A stretch of 64,000 nucleotides of DNA. Origin: Lachnospiraceae bacterium (GTDB lineage: Bacteria; Bacillota; Clostridia; Lachnospirales; Lachnospiraceae). The position numbers and the translations under genes were made by a program. The stretch's first letter is position 1; every line of letters begins with the position of its first letter. Where the stretch lies: assembly GCA_015056865.1 (NCBI GenBank), contig SVFM01000013.1, forward strand, positions 1 through 64,000. The letters are read 5' to 3'. The notes below the pieces were generated by a model. It was not told the origin of the DNA and made no database searches. It saw only the letters and a program-made list of their open reading frames with translations. This document shows positions 55,360 through 63,866 of the stretch, piece after piece.

Positions 55360-56141
55360 TTTCTATCAATCTCCTTTGCAAGTTCTATATATTCTCCGGC
55401 ACTTCTGGCACTCTTTTTGTGTACCTGGATCGGTTTGCTGTCGTCCTGCGCCCACTCAACCTCACTGTCTACACGGATAATGTTTTCAAACACATATACC
55501 CCATCTGCACTTCGCAGAGCCTCACAGGTTTGTTTATAATAGTTTTTGCGAGCATCTACCTTTGTAATGGCAATTCCAAGCAATTCCAGATCTTCATTGA
55601 TCCGGCGTACATCCTCCAGGAACTCAAACATGTTTGCCACACCGAAAAGTCCCCAGGGACTGGCTTCCACCGGCATGATCACGTAGTCGGACGCACAAAG
55701 GATATTCATAACCCAACCACCCAATGTAGGCGGTGCATCGATAAGAATGTAGTCATATTCACCGGACTTTTTGATGTTTTTCAGGCATCCCCGAAGAATG
55801 AACTCTCTCTGCCACTTAGTGAACAATTCATATTCCATACCGCTCATCAGCACGGAGGATGGAATCAGATCCAGATTCTCATAGGGGGTAGGCACAATAT
55901 AGGCCTGTAGATCTTCCTGTTTCTTGATGGCGTAATACAGATTTTTTTCACTGGAGGCAAATTCCAAGACTTTGTCCTCCGTAAAAAAGGACAAAGACAG
56001 ATTCAGCTGCATATCACCATCAATCAAAAGAACTTTCTTTCCCATGGCCGCCAAAGAATATCCTACATTGGCGCAGGAAGTAGTCTTTCCACTGCCGCCC
56101 TTATTATTCGCAAAAGCTATGATCTTCGTTTTCTTTTCCAT
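55350..56141 (-). CDS. ParA/MinD-family ATPase linked to the microcompartment operon
   Basis: 263 residues. A deviant Walker A with the signature lysine, NKGGSGKTT (~13-21), the A' motif LLIDGDMQLNLS (~38) and Walker B YILIDAPPTLGG (~120) define a ParA-type ATPase that dimerises on the nucleoid with ATP. No parB gene or parS-like repeat is near, and this is not an rRNA- or oriC-type locus. The start overlaps the DeoR gene by 38 bases and the stop overlaps the low-complexity gene by 10. The tight linkage to the shell operon suggests positioning of compartments, as McdA does for carboxysomes. Confidence 0.85.
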   Translation of the reverse strand: MEKKTKIIAFANNKGGSGKTTSCANVGYSLAAMGKKVLLIDGDMQLNLSLSFFTEDKVLEFASSEKNLYYAIKKQEDLQAYIVPTPYENLDLIPSSVLMSGMEYELFTKWQREFILRGCLKNIKKSGEYDYILIDAPPTLGGWVMNILCASDYVIMPVEASPWGLFGVANMFEFLEDVRRINEDLELLGIAITKVDARKNYYKQTCEALRSADGVYVFENIIRVDSEVEWAQDDSKPIQVHKKSARSAGEYIELAKEIDRKCQ

Positions 56142-56895
56142 AGAGACAGACGATTCCTTTATTTTTGAAATATTTCATCCATCTATCAGATGGACGCACA
56201 TCAGTAACCACCATATCCAGATCTATCACTTCACAGATCTGTGCAAAAGCCACTTTGTCAAATTTCGTATAGTCTACAGCCAAGATCTTCTGCTTAGCAC
56301 TGCGAAGCATGGCCTTTTTTACCTGAGAGAACATTTCATTGGCATCTGTGATGCCCCTTTGCATATCCATTCCTTTACAGGATAGGATCACTTTATCCGC
56401 ATTGAAAGATTGTACCGTCTCCACTGTCTTGGGACCAACCAAGGCCAAATAATTTTCCCGCAGATTTCCTCCGGTGGAGATAATATCCCAACCCGAAACA
56501 TCTGAAAGTTCCACCAATACTTCTATGGAATTGGTCACAACCGTCAGTCGCTTCTTTTCCTTTAAAGCTTTGGCAATGGACACTGCCGTGGTACTAGGAT
56601 CTAAAATGATATGATCCCCATCTGCCACGATATCCCGGATCAATTCCGCTATGACACGCTTTCCCAACATGTTTCTCTTTTTTCGCACGCTAAAGGGAAC
56701 ATCCGTATTATTGCTCTCCACCAGGACTGCACCGCCGTAAATTTTGTCAGCTAGTCCTTCTTTGTCCAGTTTATCCAGATCCCGCCTGATGGTCTCCTCA
56801 GACACGCTGAACAATTCACTGAGTTCGCCCACAACGACCCGCTTTTCGTCCTGAAGCTTTTCCAGTATCAGATTTTTTCTTTCCGCCGCTAACAT
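56104..56895 (-). CDS. DeoR-family transcriptional regulator
   Basis: 263 residues. An N-terminal DeoR winged helix (MLAAERKNLILEKLQDEKRV, then VGELSELFSVSEETIRRDLD) is followed by a sugar-phosphate-sensing DeoRC domain (LDPSTTAVSIAKAL, ISTGGNLREN). Such repressors respond to phosphorylated sugars. The ATG at 56895 has GGAG at 7 bases. It lies 34 bp after pduT within the microcompartment operon, so it likely controls the operon in response to a phosphorylated sugar such as a deoxyhexose derivative. Confidence 0.9.
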   Translation of the reverse strand: MLAAERKNLILEKLQDEKRVVVGELSELFSVSEETIRRDLDKLDKEGLADKIYGGAVLVESNNTDVPFSVRKKRNMLGKRVIAELIRDIVADGDHIILDPSTTAVSIAKALKEKKRLTVVTNSIEVLVELSDVSGWDIISTGGNLRENYLALVGPKTVETVQSFNADKVILSCKGMDMQRGITDANEMFSQVKKAMLRSAKQKILAVDYTKFDKVAFAQICEVIDLDMVVTDVRPSDRWMKYFKNKGIVCLYGKENEDHSFCE

Positions 56896-56929
56896 ACCCC
56901 TGCTCCTTCTCTGAAGCAATCAAAAACAT

Positions 56930-57478
56930 TTATAAAACCGACTTACAAATTTGCTCATCCGGATGAGCGATCACAGAACTATCCAGATACATACCCTTCT
57001 CTCCAACAGAAGCTCTGGCCTTGGCAATCGCTGCTTCGCAGGCTGCCACTTCACCTGTGATCAGCATGTAGGATTTTCCACACATACCCTTGGCAATACG
57101 CAGCTCAATGAGTTTTACAATAGCGGTCTTTGCTGCTATATCGGCAGCTACAATAATAGATGCTGCATCATAGGTCTCCAAAATGCCCAGTGCATCCACC
57201 CCATCAATACAGCTGCTGCCATAGATGGCAGGAAAAATGGATTCATCGGGATTTCCCAGCACAAAGCTGTCAATCAGTTCATCCGGTCTGGTCTGCTCTG
57301 CCCGGTCTACAGCCGCTCTCACAGCACTTAAATCTCCGGCGATCAAAGCTATGTACTTACCCGGACATACTGTCTGAGCCTCCAAAAGCTCAACCTGGGC
57401 AGTTTTCACCATCTGATCTGCTGCGGTGATTCCCGCTGCAACTGTCTTAAATTCAATCATTCCGATCGCTTTGCTCAT
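56930..57478 (-). CDS. pduT: PduT-like tandem BMC shell protein with Fe-S Cys
   Basis: 182 residues containing two BMC domains (from about 3 and 95), a BMC-T trimer protein. In the first domain QTVCPGKYIALIAGD carries the Cys that in PduT ligates a [4Fe-4S] cluster at the trimer pore, so it may conduct electrons across the shell. It follows the PduS gene, its usual electron-transfer partner, by 23 bp. Length is standard for the family. Confidence 0.93.
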   Translation of the reverse strand: MSKAIGMIEFKTVAAGITAADQMVKTAQVELLEAQTVCPGKYIALIAGDLSAVRAAVDRAEQTRPDELIDSFVLGNPDESIFPAIYGSSCIDGVDALGILETYDAASIIVAADIAAKTAIVKLIELRIAKGMCGKSYMLITGEVAACEAAIAKARASVGEKGMYLDSSVIAHPDEQICKSVL

Positions 57479-57501
57479 GATTTTCCTCTAATCTTCCTAA
57501 T

Positions 57502-58830
57502 TTATCCTGCAATAATGATATATTGATCTGTCACTTCTTTTATGGTTCCGCCAATGGACGCATGGATGTTGACTGACAATCCCTGACCCGCCTGTGCAAT
57601 GGGTGCGCCCTGTGCAACCTGATCTCCGGCCTTCACGCATGCCTTAGCCGGTGCGCCGATATGCTGGGACAATTTGATTTTTACTTCCGCCCCGCCCCGT
57701 ACTGTGTCATCCAAAGGAGCCGGTGTATTGTACTTGCCAAGCCCCAGTCTGGCCAGCAGTCTCTGTTCAGGTATTTTGCGGTATTCTCTGGCTTTCTTTA
57801 CCTTACCCGCCTCCACCACAGGAGGTTTTACTCCCGCTTTCCGTAAAGCATTTTTATATTCTGTGATCATCGTTCTGGGGGACAGGCCCTGAGGACAGCT
57901 GAACAGTTCGCACAATCCGCAGGAACAACAGAACATGGTGTCCAGATAAGTATCCAGATCCTGGAAATCCTTGTTTGCCACTGCACGCATAAACATATGG
58001 GGCTGGATGGGATGTCCCAACAAATTTCTGGGACACAGATCCGTACAGCTCTCACACTGGCAACAGCTGGAAGCCGCTCTGCCCACCGCTACGGAAAAAC
58101 GATTGGTCTTTTTATAAACCAGGCTGTGATCCTCCGGCAGAACAATGATGGCATTGGTTGTCTTGGTCACCGGCTCGTAATCCTTGCCAAAACTGCCCAT
58201 CATAGGGCCTCCCAACAAGTAAACCGGCTTATCTGTAGTGATCTTTCCGGCCATGGCTACTACGTCCCGGATCCGTATGCCAATAGGCACACGAACAGTG
58301 ATCGGATGTTCCACTTCGCCCACCACGGTCACACATTTATCCACTACCGGTTGCTGCTCCCACACGGCACGATACACATTGTAAAGGGTTTCTACGTTAA
58401 AAACAGCCACGCCGCACTCTATGGGCAATCCACCCGGACGAACCACCCTTCCGGTGGCCTCGTAGATCAGGATCACTTCATCTCCCATAGGATAAACACC
58501 CGGCAATTTATGTATACGCACCAACGGAAACTCTTCCAAATGTTCCTCCAGAGCTTCAATGGTACTTTTATATTCTTCTTTAATTCCTATGATCGCTTCC
58601 TTCACCTGCAAGGTCTGGGCGATCAGGTCAAATGCTTTCAATATTTCCCGCGCATGCACCTTCAAAAGCTGTCTGTGAAGCTTTAAAAGGGGCTCGCACT
58701 CTGCGCAGTTCATGATGATGGTATCCGCCTTATCGGAGAGTTTACCATAGGTAGGAAACCCTGCTCCACCGGCACCAACAACACCACTGTCCTTAAGAAC
58801 CTGACTTAAGGTAGTAATATCCATAATCAT
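57502..58830 (-). CDS. pduS: PduS-like RnfC-family electron-transfer protein
   Basis: 442 residues. The N-terminal Gly-rich VGAGGAGFPTYGKL is the NADH/flavin-binding region. Two ferredoxin Cys clusters, CCQCESCTDLCP (~255) and CCSCGLCELFSCP (~300), bind 4Fe-4S centres. A C-terminal barrel-sandwich/SLBB region follows. PduS reduces a partner or passes electrons to PduT at the shell. The ATG overlaps the BMC-P stop (TAATG); a second ATG 6 bases later is equally possible. Confidence 0.92.
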   Translation of the reverse strand: MIMDITTLSQVLKDSGVVGAGGAGFPTYGKLSDKADTIIMNCAECEPLLKLHRQLLKVHAREILKAFDLIAQTLQVKEAIIGIKEEYKSTIEALEEHLEEFPLVRIHKLPGVYPMGDEVILIYEATGRVVRPGGLPIECGVAVFNVETLYNVYRAVWEQQPVVDKCVTVVGEVEHPITVRVPIGIRIRDVVAMAGKITTDKPVYLLGGPMMGSFGKDYEPVTKTTNAIIVLPEDHSLVYKKTNRFSVAVGRAASSCCQCESCTDLCPRNLLGHPIQPHMFMRAVANKDFQDLDTYLDTMFCCSCGLCELFSCPQGLSPRTMITEYKNALRKAGVKPPVVEAGKVKKAREYRKIPEQRLLARLGLGKYNTPAPLDDTVRGGAEVKIKLSQHIGAPAKACVKAGDQVAQGAPIAQAGQGLSVNIHASIGGTIKEVTDQYIIIAG

Positions 58831-59096
58831 TACCCCAGCTTCCCGATGTCATCTATAATTCCTACAATAGCCGCGTCAATGGGAGACTCCGGCATACCAC
58901 AGCCAATGCGGGCCGCACTGCCCTGTGCCACCAGCACATACTCGCCGATACCGGCACCAATGTTGTCAATGGCAACCAACTGCTTTTGCTCACCGTTCAT
59001 AATGTTGATGGGCTCTATAATCATAAATTTGTTCCCGATCAGATTGTCCTGCTTGCGGGTTGAAACGATACTTCCTGTTACTTTTCCGATAATCAT
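58830..59096 (-). CDS. BMC-P pentameric vertex protein (EutN/PduN type)
   Basis: 88 residues beginning MIIGKVTGSIVSTRKQ and including VAIDNIGAGIGEYVLVAQGS and SPIDAAIVGIIDDI, the EutN/CcmL signature. Pentamers cap the vertices of the microcompartment shell. Only one BMC-P gene is visible in this part of the operon. Confidence 0.95.
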   Translation of the reverse strand: MIIGKVTGSIVSTRKQDNLIGNKFMIIEPINIMNGEQKQLVAIDNIGAGIGEYVLVAQGSAARIGCGMPESPIDAAIVGIIDDIGKLG

Positions 59097-59179
59097 TTCT
59101 TCTACTCGTTTCTACAAAATGTCTTTATTTGTAATTATTCAGAGCCCAGTATCTTAAAACGGGCTCTGAACATTTACAT

Positions 59180-59833
59180 CTATTTTACGATAGTTACTTT
59201 ATCACCCTGTTTGATCTCACTTGCATTTGCCTCATCGGTATCAATATGCATTTCCAGGGTAAAACTCTCATCCACGCGGATCTTCACATTATTGAAGGTA
59301 GTTCCGCGCTCATTTTCCACTTTAACGCTCACATAATCGCCATCATTTACGCCACATGCCGCAGCATCTGCGGGTGACATATGGATATGTCTGGCTGCAA
59401 CGATACAGCCTTCCTGGCAATAAATAGCACCCTTAGGTCCTACAATAGCGATGGGGGCAGAGCCTGCAATGTCACCAGACTCTCTGATGGGCACATTGAT
59501 ACCCAGCTTTCTGGCGTCGGTACTGCTGATCTCTACCTGTGTTTTTTTACGGGCAGGTCCAAGAATTCTTACATTTTCGATGGCACGAAGCTTCAGGCCA
59601 ACGATGGTGCAACATTCATTGGATGCGAACTGGCCACCCATCAGGTCTTTCTTTTTTGTCAGCTGATATCCCTTACCAAACAAGGCCTCCACGTGCTCCT
59701 GAGACAGATGGATATGTCTGTTGCTCACGCCCACGGGAACCTGAAAACCGTTGCCCTTCTGCTGCTGACTTTGCACGCAGGAAAGCACCAATCTGGTTAA
59801 GGCTTCCAATTCTTTCTTTTCCACTCTCTTCAC
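59180..59833 (-). CDS. pduL: Phosphate propanoyltransferase PduL
   Basis: 217 residues. It converts propionyl- or acetyl-CoA to the acyl phosphate, recycling CoA inside the compartment. Zinc motifs VGVSNRHIHLS (~35) and AARHIHMSP (~145) belong to the two PduL barrels. The first ~20 residues (VEKKELEALTRLVLSCVQSQ) form an amphipathic helix of encapsulation-peptide type. The start is the GTG at 59833, 6 bases after AAGGG; there is no ATG nearby. The acyl phosphate would yield ATP through a kinase encoded elsewhere. Confidence 0.94.
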   Translation of the reverse strand: MKRVEKKELEALTRLVLSCVQSQQQKGNGFQVPVGVSNRHIHLSQEHVEALFGKGYQLTKKKDLMGGQFASNECCTIVGLKLRAIENVRILGPARKKTQVEISSTDARKLGINVPIRESGDIAGSAPIAIVGPKGAIYCQEGCIVAARHIHMSPADAAACGVNDGDYVSVKVENERGTTFNNVKIRVDESFTLEMHIDTDEANASEIKQGDKVTIVK

Positions 59834-59926
59834 CTGCTACCCTTCTTCATACTTTTTCAGTACACGACAGTTTATCCGGAAGCGGTCCTAAGGCCGCCTC
59901 CGACCTGTCAATTCTCTTTCCGATTC

Positions 59927-60205
59927 TTATTTGATAACCGGCAGAATACCTTCCACATCAGTATGAGGGCGAGGAATTACGTGACGAGCTACCAGCTCAC
60001 CAAGTCTCTCAGCGTTTGCTGCGCCTGCTTCTACTGCAGACTTAACAGCGCCTACATCGCCGCGAACCATAACGGTTACCAGACCGGAACCGATCTTCTC
60101 GGTACCTACCAAAGTAACGTTTGCTGCTTTACACATTGTATCAGCTGCCTCGATTGCTGCGGTCAGTCCTCTTGTTTCAACCATTCCCAATGCTTCCTGT
60201 GACAT
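59927..60205 (-). CDS. BMC-H hexameric shell protein (PduA/EutM type), copy 2
   Basis: 92 residues: single BMC domain, [20 protein letters not shown] with the pore loop [14 protein letters not shown] and [10 protein letters not shown] at the end. It is almost the same as the copy at 60587-60874, showing a recent duplication; they differ mainly at 20-35 and at the tail. It forms flat hexamers making up the shell facets. Confidence 0.95.
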   Translation of the reverse strand: MSQEALGMVETRGLTAAIEAADTMCKAANVTLVGTEKIGSGLVTVMVRGDVGAVKSAVEAGAANAERLGELVARHVIPRPHTDVEGILPVIK

Positions 60206-60259
60206 AATTTTTTCCTCCTTAAATATGTTTGTTTGTATAATGTTTGTTATTAGTTACAA

Positions 60260-60583
60260 CTATGCTTCTTCCGTTTCCGGATTTTTCTTTTTCTGGATAC
60301 GTCTCGCGCTGCGGGCTACCATTTTGCGGGTCTCCTCGCAGGGCGCTGCGATCACGCCGGACGCTGCCAGAATATGATGATTCTCTTTCGCAATATTTGC
60401 AGCTGCTTCTACCGCCGCTGTTACCGCGGCCACATCGCCTTCCACGATGATGGTTACCAGACGGCCGCCAAGCTTCCTCTCCCAGGTTACCAGGGAGACA
60501 TCAGCTGCCTTGCACATTGCATCCATGGAATCAAGTGCAGCAACAATACCGGAAACTTCAATCAGTCCGTATGAGCCGCCCAT
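60260..60583 (-). CDS. BMC-H shell protein with basic C-terminal tail
   Basis: 107 residues. BMC domain starting GGSYGLIEVSGIVAALDSMD; the pore loop is KLGGRLVTIIVEGD instead of KIGSG, so the pore is probably lined differently. A C-terminal extension with RSARRIQKKKNPETEEA is strongly basic and may bind nucleic acid or cargo. It resembles PduK/PduU-side variants in having a tail but lacks an Fe-S motif. It sits 3 bp after the copy at 60587. Confidence 0.9.
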   Translation of the reverse strand: MGGSYGLIEVSGIVAALDSMDAMCKAADVSLVTWERKLGGRLVTIIVEGDVAAVTAAVEAAANIAKENHHILAASGVIAAPCEETRKMVARSARRIQKKKNPETEEA

Positions 60584-60586
60584 AAA

Positions 60587-60874
60587 TTATTTTTCCTTGG
60601 GGAATCCGGGCAGGATCTTCTCTACATCTGTATGAGGACGCGGGATTACGTGCTGAGCAACCAGCTCACCCAGACGGCTTGCTGCTGCCGCACCGGATTC
60701 TACAGCTGCCTTAACAGCGCCTACGTCTCCGCGAACCATAACGGTTACCAGTCCGGAACCAATCTTCTCGGTACCAACCAAAGATACCTCTGCAGACTTG
60801 GTCATTGCATCTGCAGCTTCGATTGCTGCGGTAAGTCCTCTTGTTTCAACCATTCCCAATGCTTCCTGTGCCAT
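60587..60874 (-). CDS. BMC-H hexameric shell protein (PduA/EutM type), copy 1
   Basis: 95 residues, [20 protein letters not shown] with the pore loop [14 protein letters not shown] and the ending ILPGFPKEK. Near-identical to the copy at 59927. The PduA-type pore admits small polar substrates. It has a strong ribosome site and is likely the most abundant shell protein. Confidence 0.95.
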   Translation of the reverse strand: MAQEALGMVETRGLTAAIEAADAMTKSAEVSLVGTEKIGSGLVTVMVRGDVGAVKAAVESGAAAASRLGELVAQHVIPRPHTDVEKILPGFPKEK

Positions 60875-60904
60875 TTTTATTTCCTCTCTTTCTTCACTAT
60901 GTTT

Positions 60905-61222
60905 TTAATCAACATCAAATGCACAAATTTTCATCATTTTTAACGTGTCCTGTGTAGGCCTTGGAATCACGTGGCTCTGCACCACTCCCGACATGCTCTC
61001 CGCCATCTTGATACCGGCTTCCACTGCAGCGGTTACATCTTCCACACTGCCGCGAAACTTTACGGTTACCAGAAGGGGGACTGTCAAGGTCTCAGCGTTT
61101 GCCGGCTTGTTCTTATCGAAAGGCTCCAGCGTTACGTTGGCCGCCTTACAGCCTGCATCTGCCGCCATCAAAGCACTTACGAGCCCATAGACCTCCAAAA
61201 GTCCAATCGCTCTCTCATCCAT
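60905..61222 (-). CDS. BMC-H shell protein with loop insertion
   Basis: 105 residues. It begins MDERAIGLLEVYGLVSALMA, then after TLEPFDKNK a ~12-residue insertion (PANAETLTVP) precedes the strand LLVTVKFRGSVEDVT. The KIGSG pore motif is absent, so the pore edge differs from the other copies. The end SHVIPRPTQDTLKMM is a standard BMC tail. First shell gene after the alcohol dehydrogenase. Confidence 0.88.
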   Translation of the reverse strand: MDERAIGLLEVYGLVSALMAADAGCKAANVTLEPFDKNKPANAETLTVPLLVTVKFRGSVEDVTAAVEAGIKMAESMSGVVQSHVIPRPTQDTLKMMKICAFDVD

Positions 61223-61234
61223 CGGCTATTCCTC

Positions 61235-62455
61235 TCAATCCGGGAATACAGCAACCTTCAGACCTGTCATGGCAAGGTTCTTCTTGTATGCCTCGTTGAT
61301 CTGGCTCAGCGGATATCTGTCTGTGATCAGCTCGCTCATAGGAAGACCGATCGCTTTTGCACTCTTCAAGAACTCAAAGGTGGTTGCGTAATCGCGCAGG
61401 GTGTATACCCAGCTTCCTACGGTTGTGATCTCCTTGGAGCAGATGTCAAAGTGAGGATTGATGGTTGCATCTCCACCGTTGATGAAGAAGCCCAGCTCAC
61501 AAAGTCCGCCGCCCTTGCGGATGAATTTATAAATGTTTGCGTGACCTGCAGGTGATCCGGTACACTGGAAAGCAAAGTCTGCCAGATGTCCGTCAAACTT
61601 CTTGGCAATGCCTTCTGCCATTGCCTCAGCACCGTTGTAATCCTTAAAGTTTACGGTATCGGAAGCGCCCAGTCTCTTAGCGAACTCCAGACGTCCCTCG
61701 TTGCCGTCCACTGCGATGATATTGCCAATACCCATGGTATGTAAGATGGCAATACAGATCAGACCGATAGGTCCGCAGCCCTGTACCACTACGCGGCTGT
61801 TGAATCTAAGGATGCCGGTGGTCTTTGCACGCTCTACTGCATGGATCAGTACTGCGCAGGGCTCGATCAGAATACGGGAATCCAGATCCAGGTCACTTAC
61901 ATTGAAGAAAGTGGAACCCTTACGGCTGATCAGGATGTAGTCTGCAAACCAACCGTTCAAATGGATATCATCATCGGGAACCAGGCCGTATACATCTGCG
62001 CCATCGCCCACATTCTGCTTGTTCAGATCAAACATAGTAATGTTCGGGTCATCCTTGAAGATCATGCAGGTAACAATCTTATCGCCAACCTTAACGTCCT
62101 TGCCTGCGCTGTCCTTCTTCACGTTCTTACCCATTTTTACGATCTCGCCGCTGCCCTCGTGTCCCAGAGCTACGGGGATCAGGCCGAAGGGATCTCTCTT
62201 GTACTCATGTGCATCTGTACCACAGATACCACATCCCTCTACCTTAACCAGAATATCGTCATCGCCAACCTCGGGCATAGGATATTCTTTTATTTCAACT
62301 TTCTCGATACCTGTCAGCATGGCTACATGAGCTACGCTGGGAATCTCTTTGCTGCAATTGGCACAAGCTGCGGGTGCTGCAGGAGCGGAAGAACCGGAAA
62401 GCTGCTCCAGAACCTGCTTCACAATAGCTTCTACCTGAGAACTATTCATTGCCAT
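61235..62455 (-). CDS. Zinc-dependent alcohol dehydrogenase with encapsulation peptide
   Basis: 406 residues. Residues 1-20 (SSQVEAIVKQVLEQLSG) form an encapsulation helix, then a linker with CANC. The MDR-type zinc dehydrogenase follows: GCGICGTDAHEYK (catalytic Cys), GHEGSGEIVK (His-Glu), and a Rossmann VVVQGCGPIGLICIAI near 215. The usual structural four-Cys zinc lobe is not evident. Inside the compartment it would reduce the aldehyde to alcohol, regenerating NAD for the aldehyde dehydrogenase. PduQ is an iron-type enzyme, so this is a different solution. AGGAGG lies 8 bases before the ATG. Confidence 0.9.
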   Translation of the reverse strand: MAMNSSQVEAIVKQVLEQLSGSSAPAAPAACANCSKEIPSVAHVAMLTGIEKVEIKEYPMPEVGDDDILVKVEGCGICGTDAHEYKRDPFGLIPVALGHEGSGEIVKMGKNVKKDSAGKDVKVGDKIVTCMIFKDDPNITMFDLNKQNVGDGADVYGLVPDDDIHLNGWFADYILISRKGSTFFNVSDLDLDSRILIEPCAVLIHAVERAKTTGILRFNSRVVVQGCGPIGLICIAILHTMGIGNIIAVDGNEGRLEFAKRLGASDTVNFKDYNGAEAMAEGIAKKFDGHLADFAFQCTGSPAGHANIYKFIRKGGGLCELGFFINGGDATINPHFDICSKEITTVGSWVYTLRDYATTFEFLKSAKAIGLPMSELITDRYPLSQINEAYKKNLAMTGLKVAVFPD

Positions 62456-62474
62456 TTTCTTTTCCTCCTATTTT

Positions 62475-63866
62475 TTAGCGTATGCAAAGGCTGTCAGACA
62501 TGGTGCAGCGTCTGCGTTTGGTAAAGGTTGCAGCGCTGGTCAGGCCTTCGCCGGTACGGCTTGCAATGGTAAATGTAGGGAAGCCTTCGCCGCCAAAACC
62601 AAGGGCTGCATAGGAAGGTCCGTTCTTTACCAGAATTGCCGTATCCATTGCTCTTGCATACTCTGTGATGCGGTCCACGTTCTTGGAGTGGATGTGGGCG
62701 GAGTGGCGATTGCCGTGCTCCAGCCATACAGCCTGCTCTACAGCATCCTTGAAATCTTTGGCTCTTACAACACCTAAGATAGGCATCATCAGCTCCTCAG
62801 CAATGAGGGGATGCTCCTTGGGACCTTCGAATATGATACAACGGATATTATCCGGCACTTCCACGCCTACCATGCCCAGCAGAACCTTTGCGCTTCTGCC
62901 TACGCACTTGCGGTTCAGGGCGCCCTTCTCAGTGAGAACAGTCTTCACCAGCTTATCCTGCACCTCTTTGGATGCCAGGTAGCAGCCCTGCTCTTCTACC
63001 ATGTATTTCATGAGCTGGTCGCAGATGGCATCAACCGCTACCACTTCCTTCTCAGCGATACAAGGCAGGTTATTGTCAAAGGTACATCCGTTTACGATAT
63101 CCTCAGCTGCTTTTCTGATATCTGCAGTTTCATCTACCAGTGCAGGAGGATTGCCTGCGCCTGCGCCGATACCGCGCTTGCCGCTGGAAAGTACTGCGGT
63201 TACTACACCGGGGCCGCCGGTTGCAACCAGAAGAGGGATGTCCTTGTGTTTCATCATGATTGCACTGGAATCCAGGGTGGGCTTTTCCACGGTACAAGCA
63301 ATGTTGTCCGGGCCGCCTGCTTCCAGGGATGCCTCATTGAGCAGGTTCACTGCATAAATGGAGGTCTTAATTGCCTGGGGATGGGGGTTGAATACTACCG
63401 TATTACCGCCTGCCAGCATTCCCATGGTGTTGCAGAGTACGGTCTCACTGGGGTTGGTGCAGGGGGTAATGGCACCGATCACACCGAAGGGGCCCATCTC
63501 TACCAGAGTAAGTCCTCTGTCACCGGACCATGCGGTAGTGGTAATGTCCTCAGTGCCGGGGGTCTTCTCAGCTACCAGAAGGTGTTTTAAGATCTTGTCA
63601 CCCACATTGCCCATGCCGGTCTCTTCCACGCCCATGCGTGCCATGGTCTCTGCATTTTCTTTAATTTTGGTACGTATCTTAGAAATGATCTTTTCCCGCT
63701 GATCCATGGACAGCAAACGTACCACTTTCTGTGCTTCTTTTGCTTTCTCAATTGCCGTGTTCATATCGGCGTATACGCCGTGCATGGTGGATACGCTCTC
63801 CTGAAGCTGCATCCTTGCCATAACTTCTCCGACAATGCTTTTGATCTGACTCTCTGTCATATTCAA
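62475..63866 (-). CDS. CoA-acylating aldehyde dehydrogenase (PduP/EutE type)
   Basis: 463 residues. An N-terminal encapsulation helix (TESQIKSIVGEVMARMQ) is followed by a linker and the dehydrogenase domain. The catalytic Cys is in NNLPCIAEKE (~269), with the NAD site in GPFGVIGAITPCTNPSETV. It converts acetaldehyde or propionaldehyde to acyl-CoA. The start is TTG at 63866, 7 bases after AAAGGAAG and overlapping the preceding stop (TTGA); an ATG at 63860 is the alternative. Followed by the alcohol dehydrogenase, 19 bp. Confidence 0.93.
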   Translation of the reverse strand: MNMTESQIKSIVGEVMARMQLQESVSTMHGVYADMNTAIEKAKEAQKVVRLLSMDQREKIISKIRTKIKENAETMARMGVEETGMGNVGDKILKHLLVAEKTPGTEDITTTAWSGDRGLTLVEMGPFGVIGAITPCTNPSETVLCNTMGMLAGGNTVVFNPHPQAIKTSIYAVNLLNEASLEAGGPDNIACTVEKPTLDSSAIMMKHKDIPLLVATGGPGVVTAVLSSGKRGIGAGAGNPPALVDETADIRKAAEDIVNGCTFDNNLPCIAEKEVVAVDAICDQLMKYMVEEQGCYLASKEVQDKLVKTVLTEKGALNRKCVGRSAKVLLGMVGVEVPDNIRCIIFEGPKEHPLIAEELMMPILGVVRAKDFKDAVEQAVWLEHGNRHSAHIHSKNVDRITEYARAMDTAILVKNGPSYAALGFGGEGFPTFTIASRTGEGLTSAATFTKRRRCTMSDSLCIR

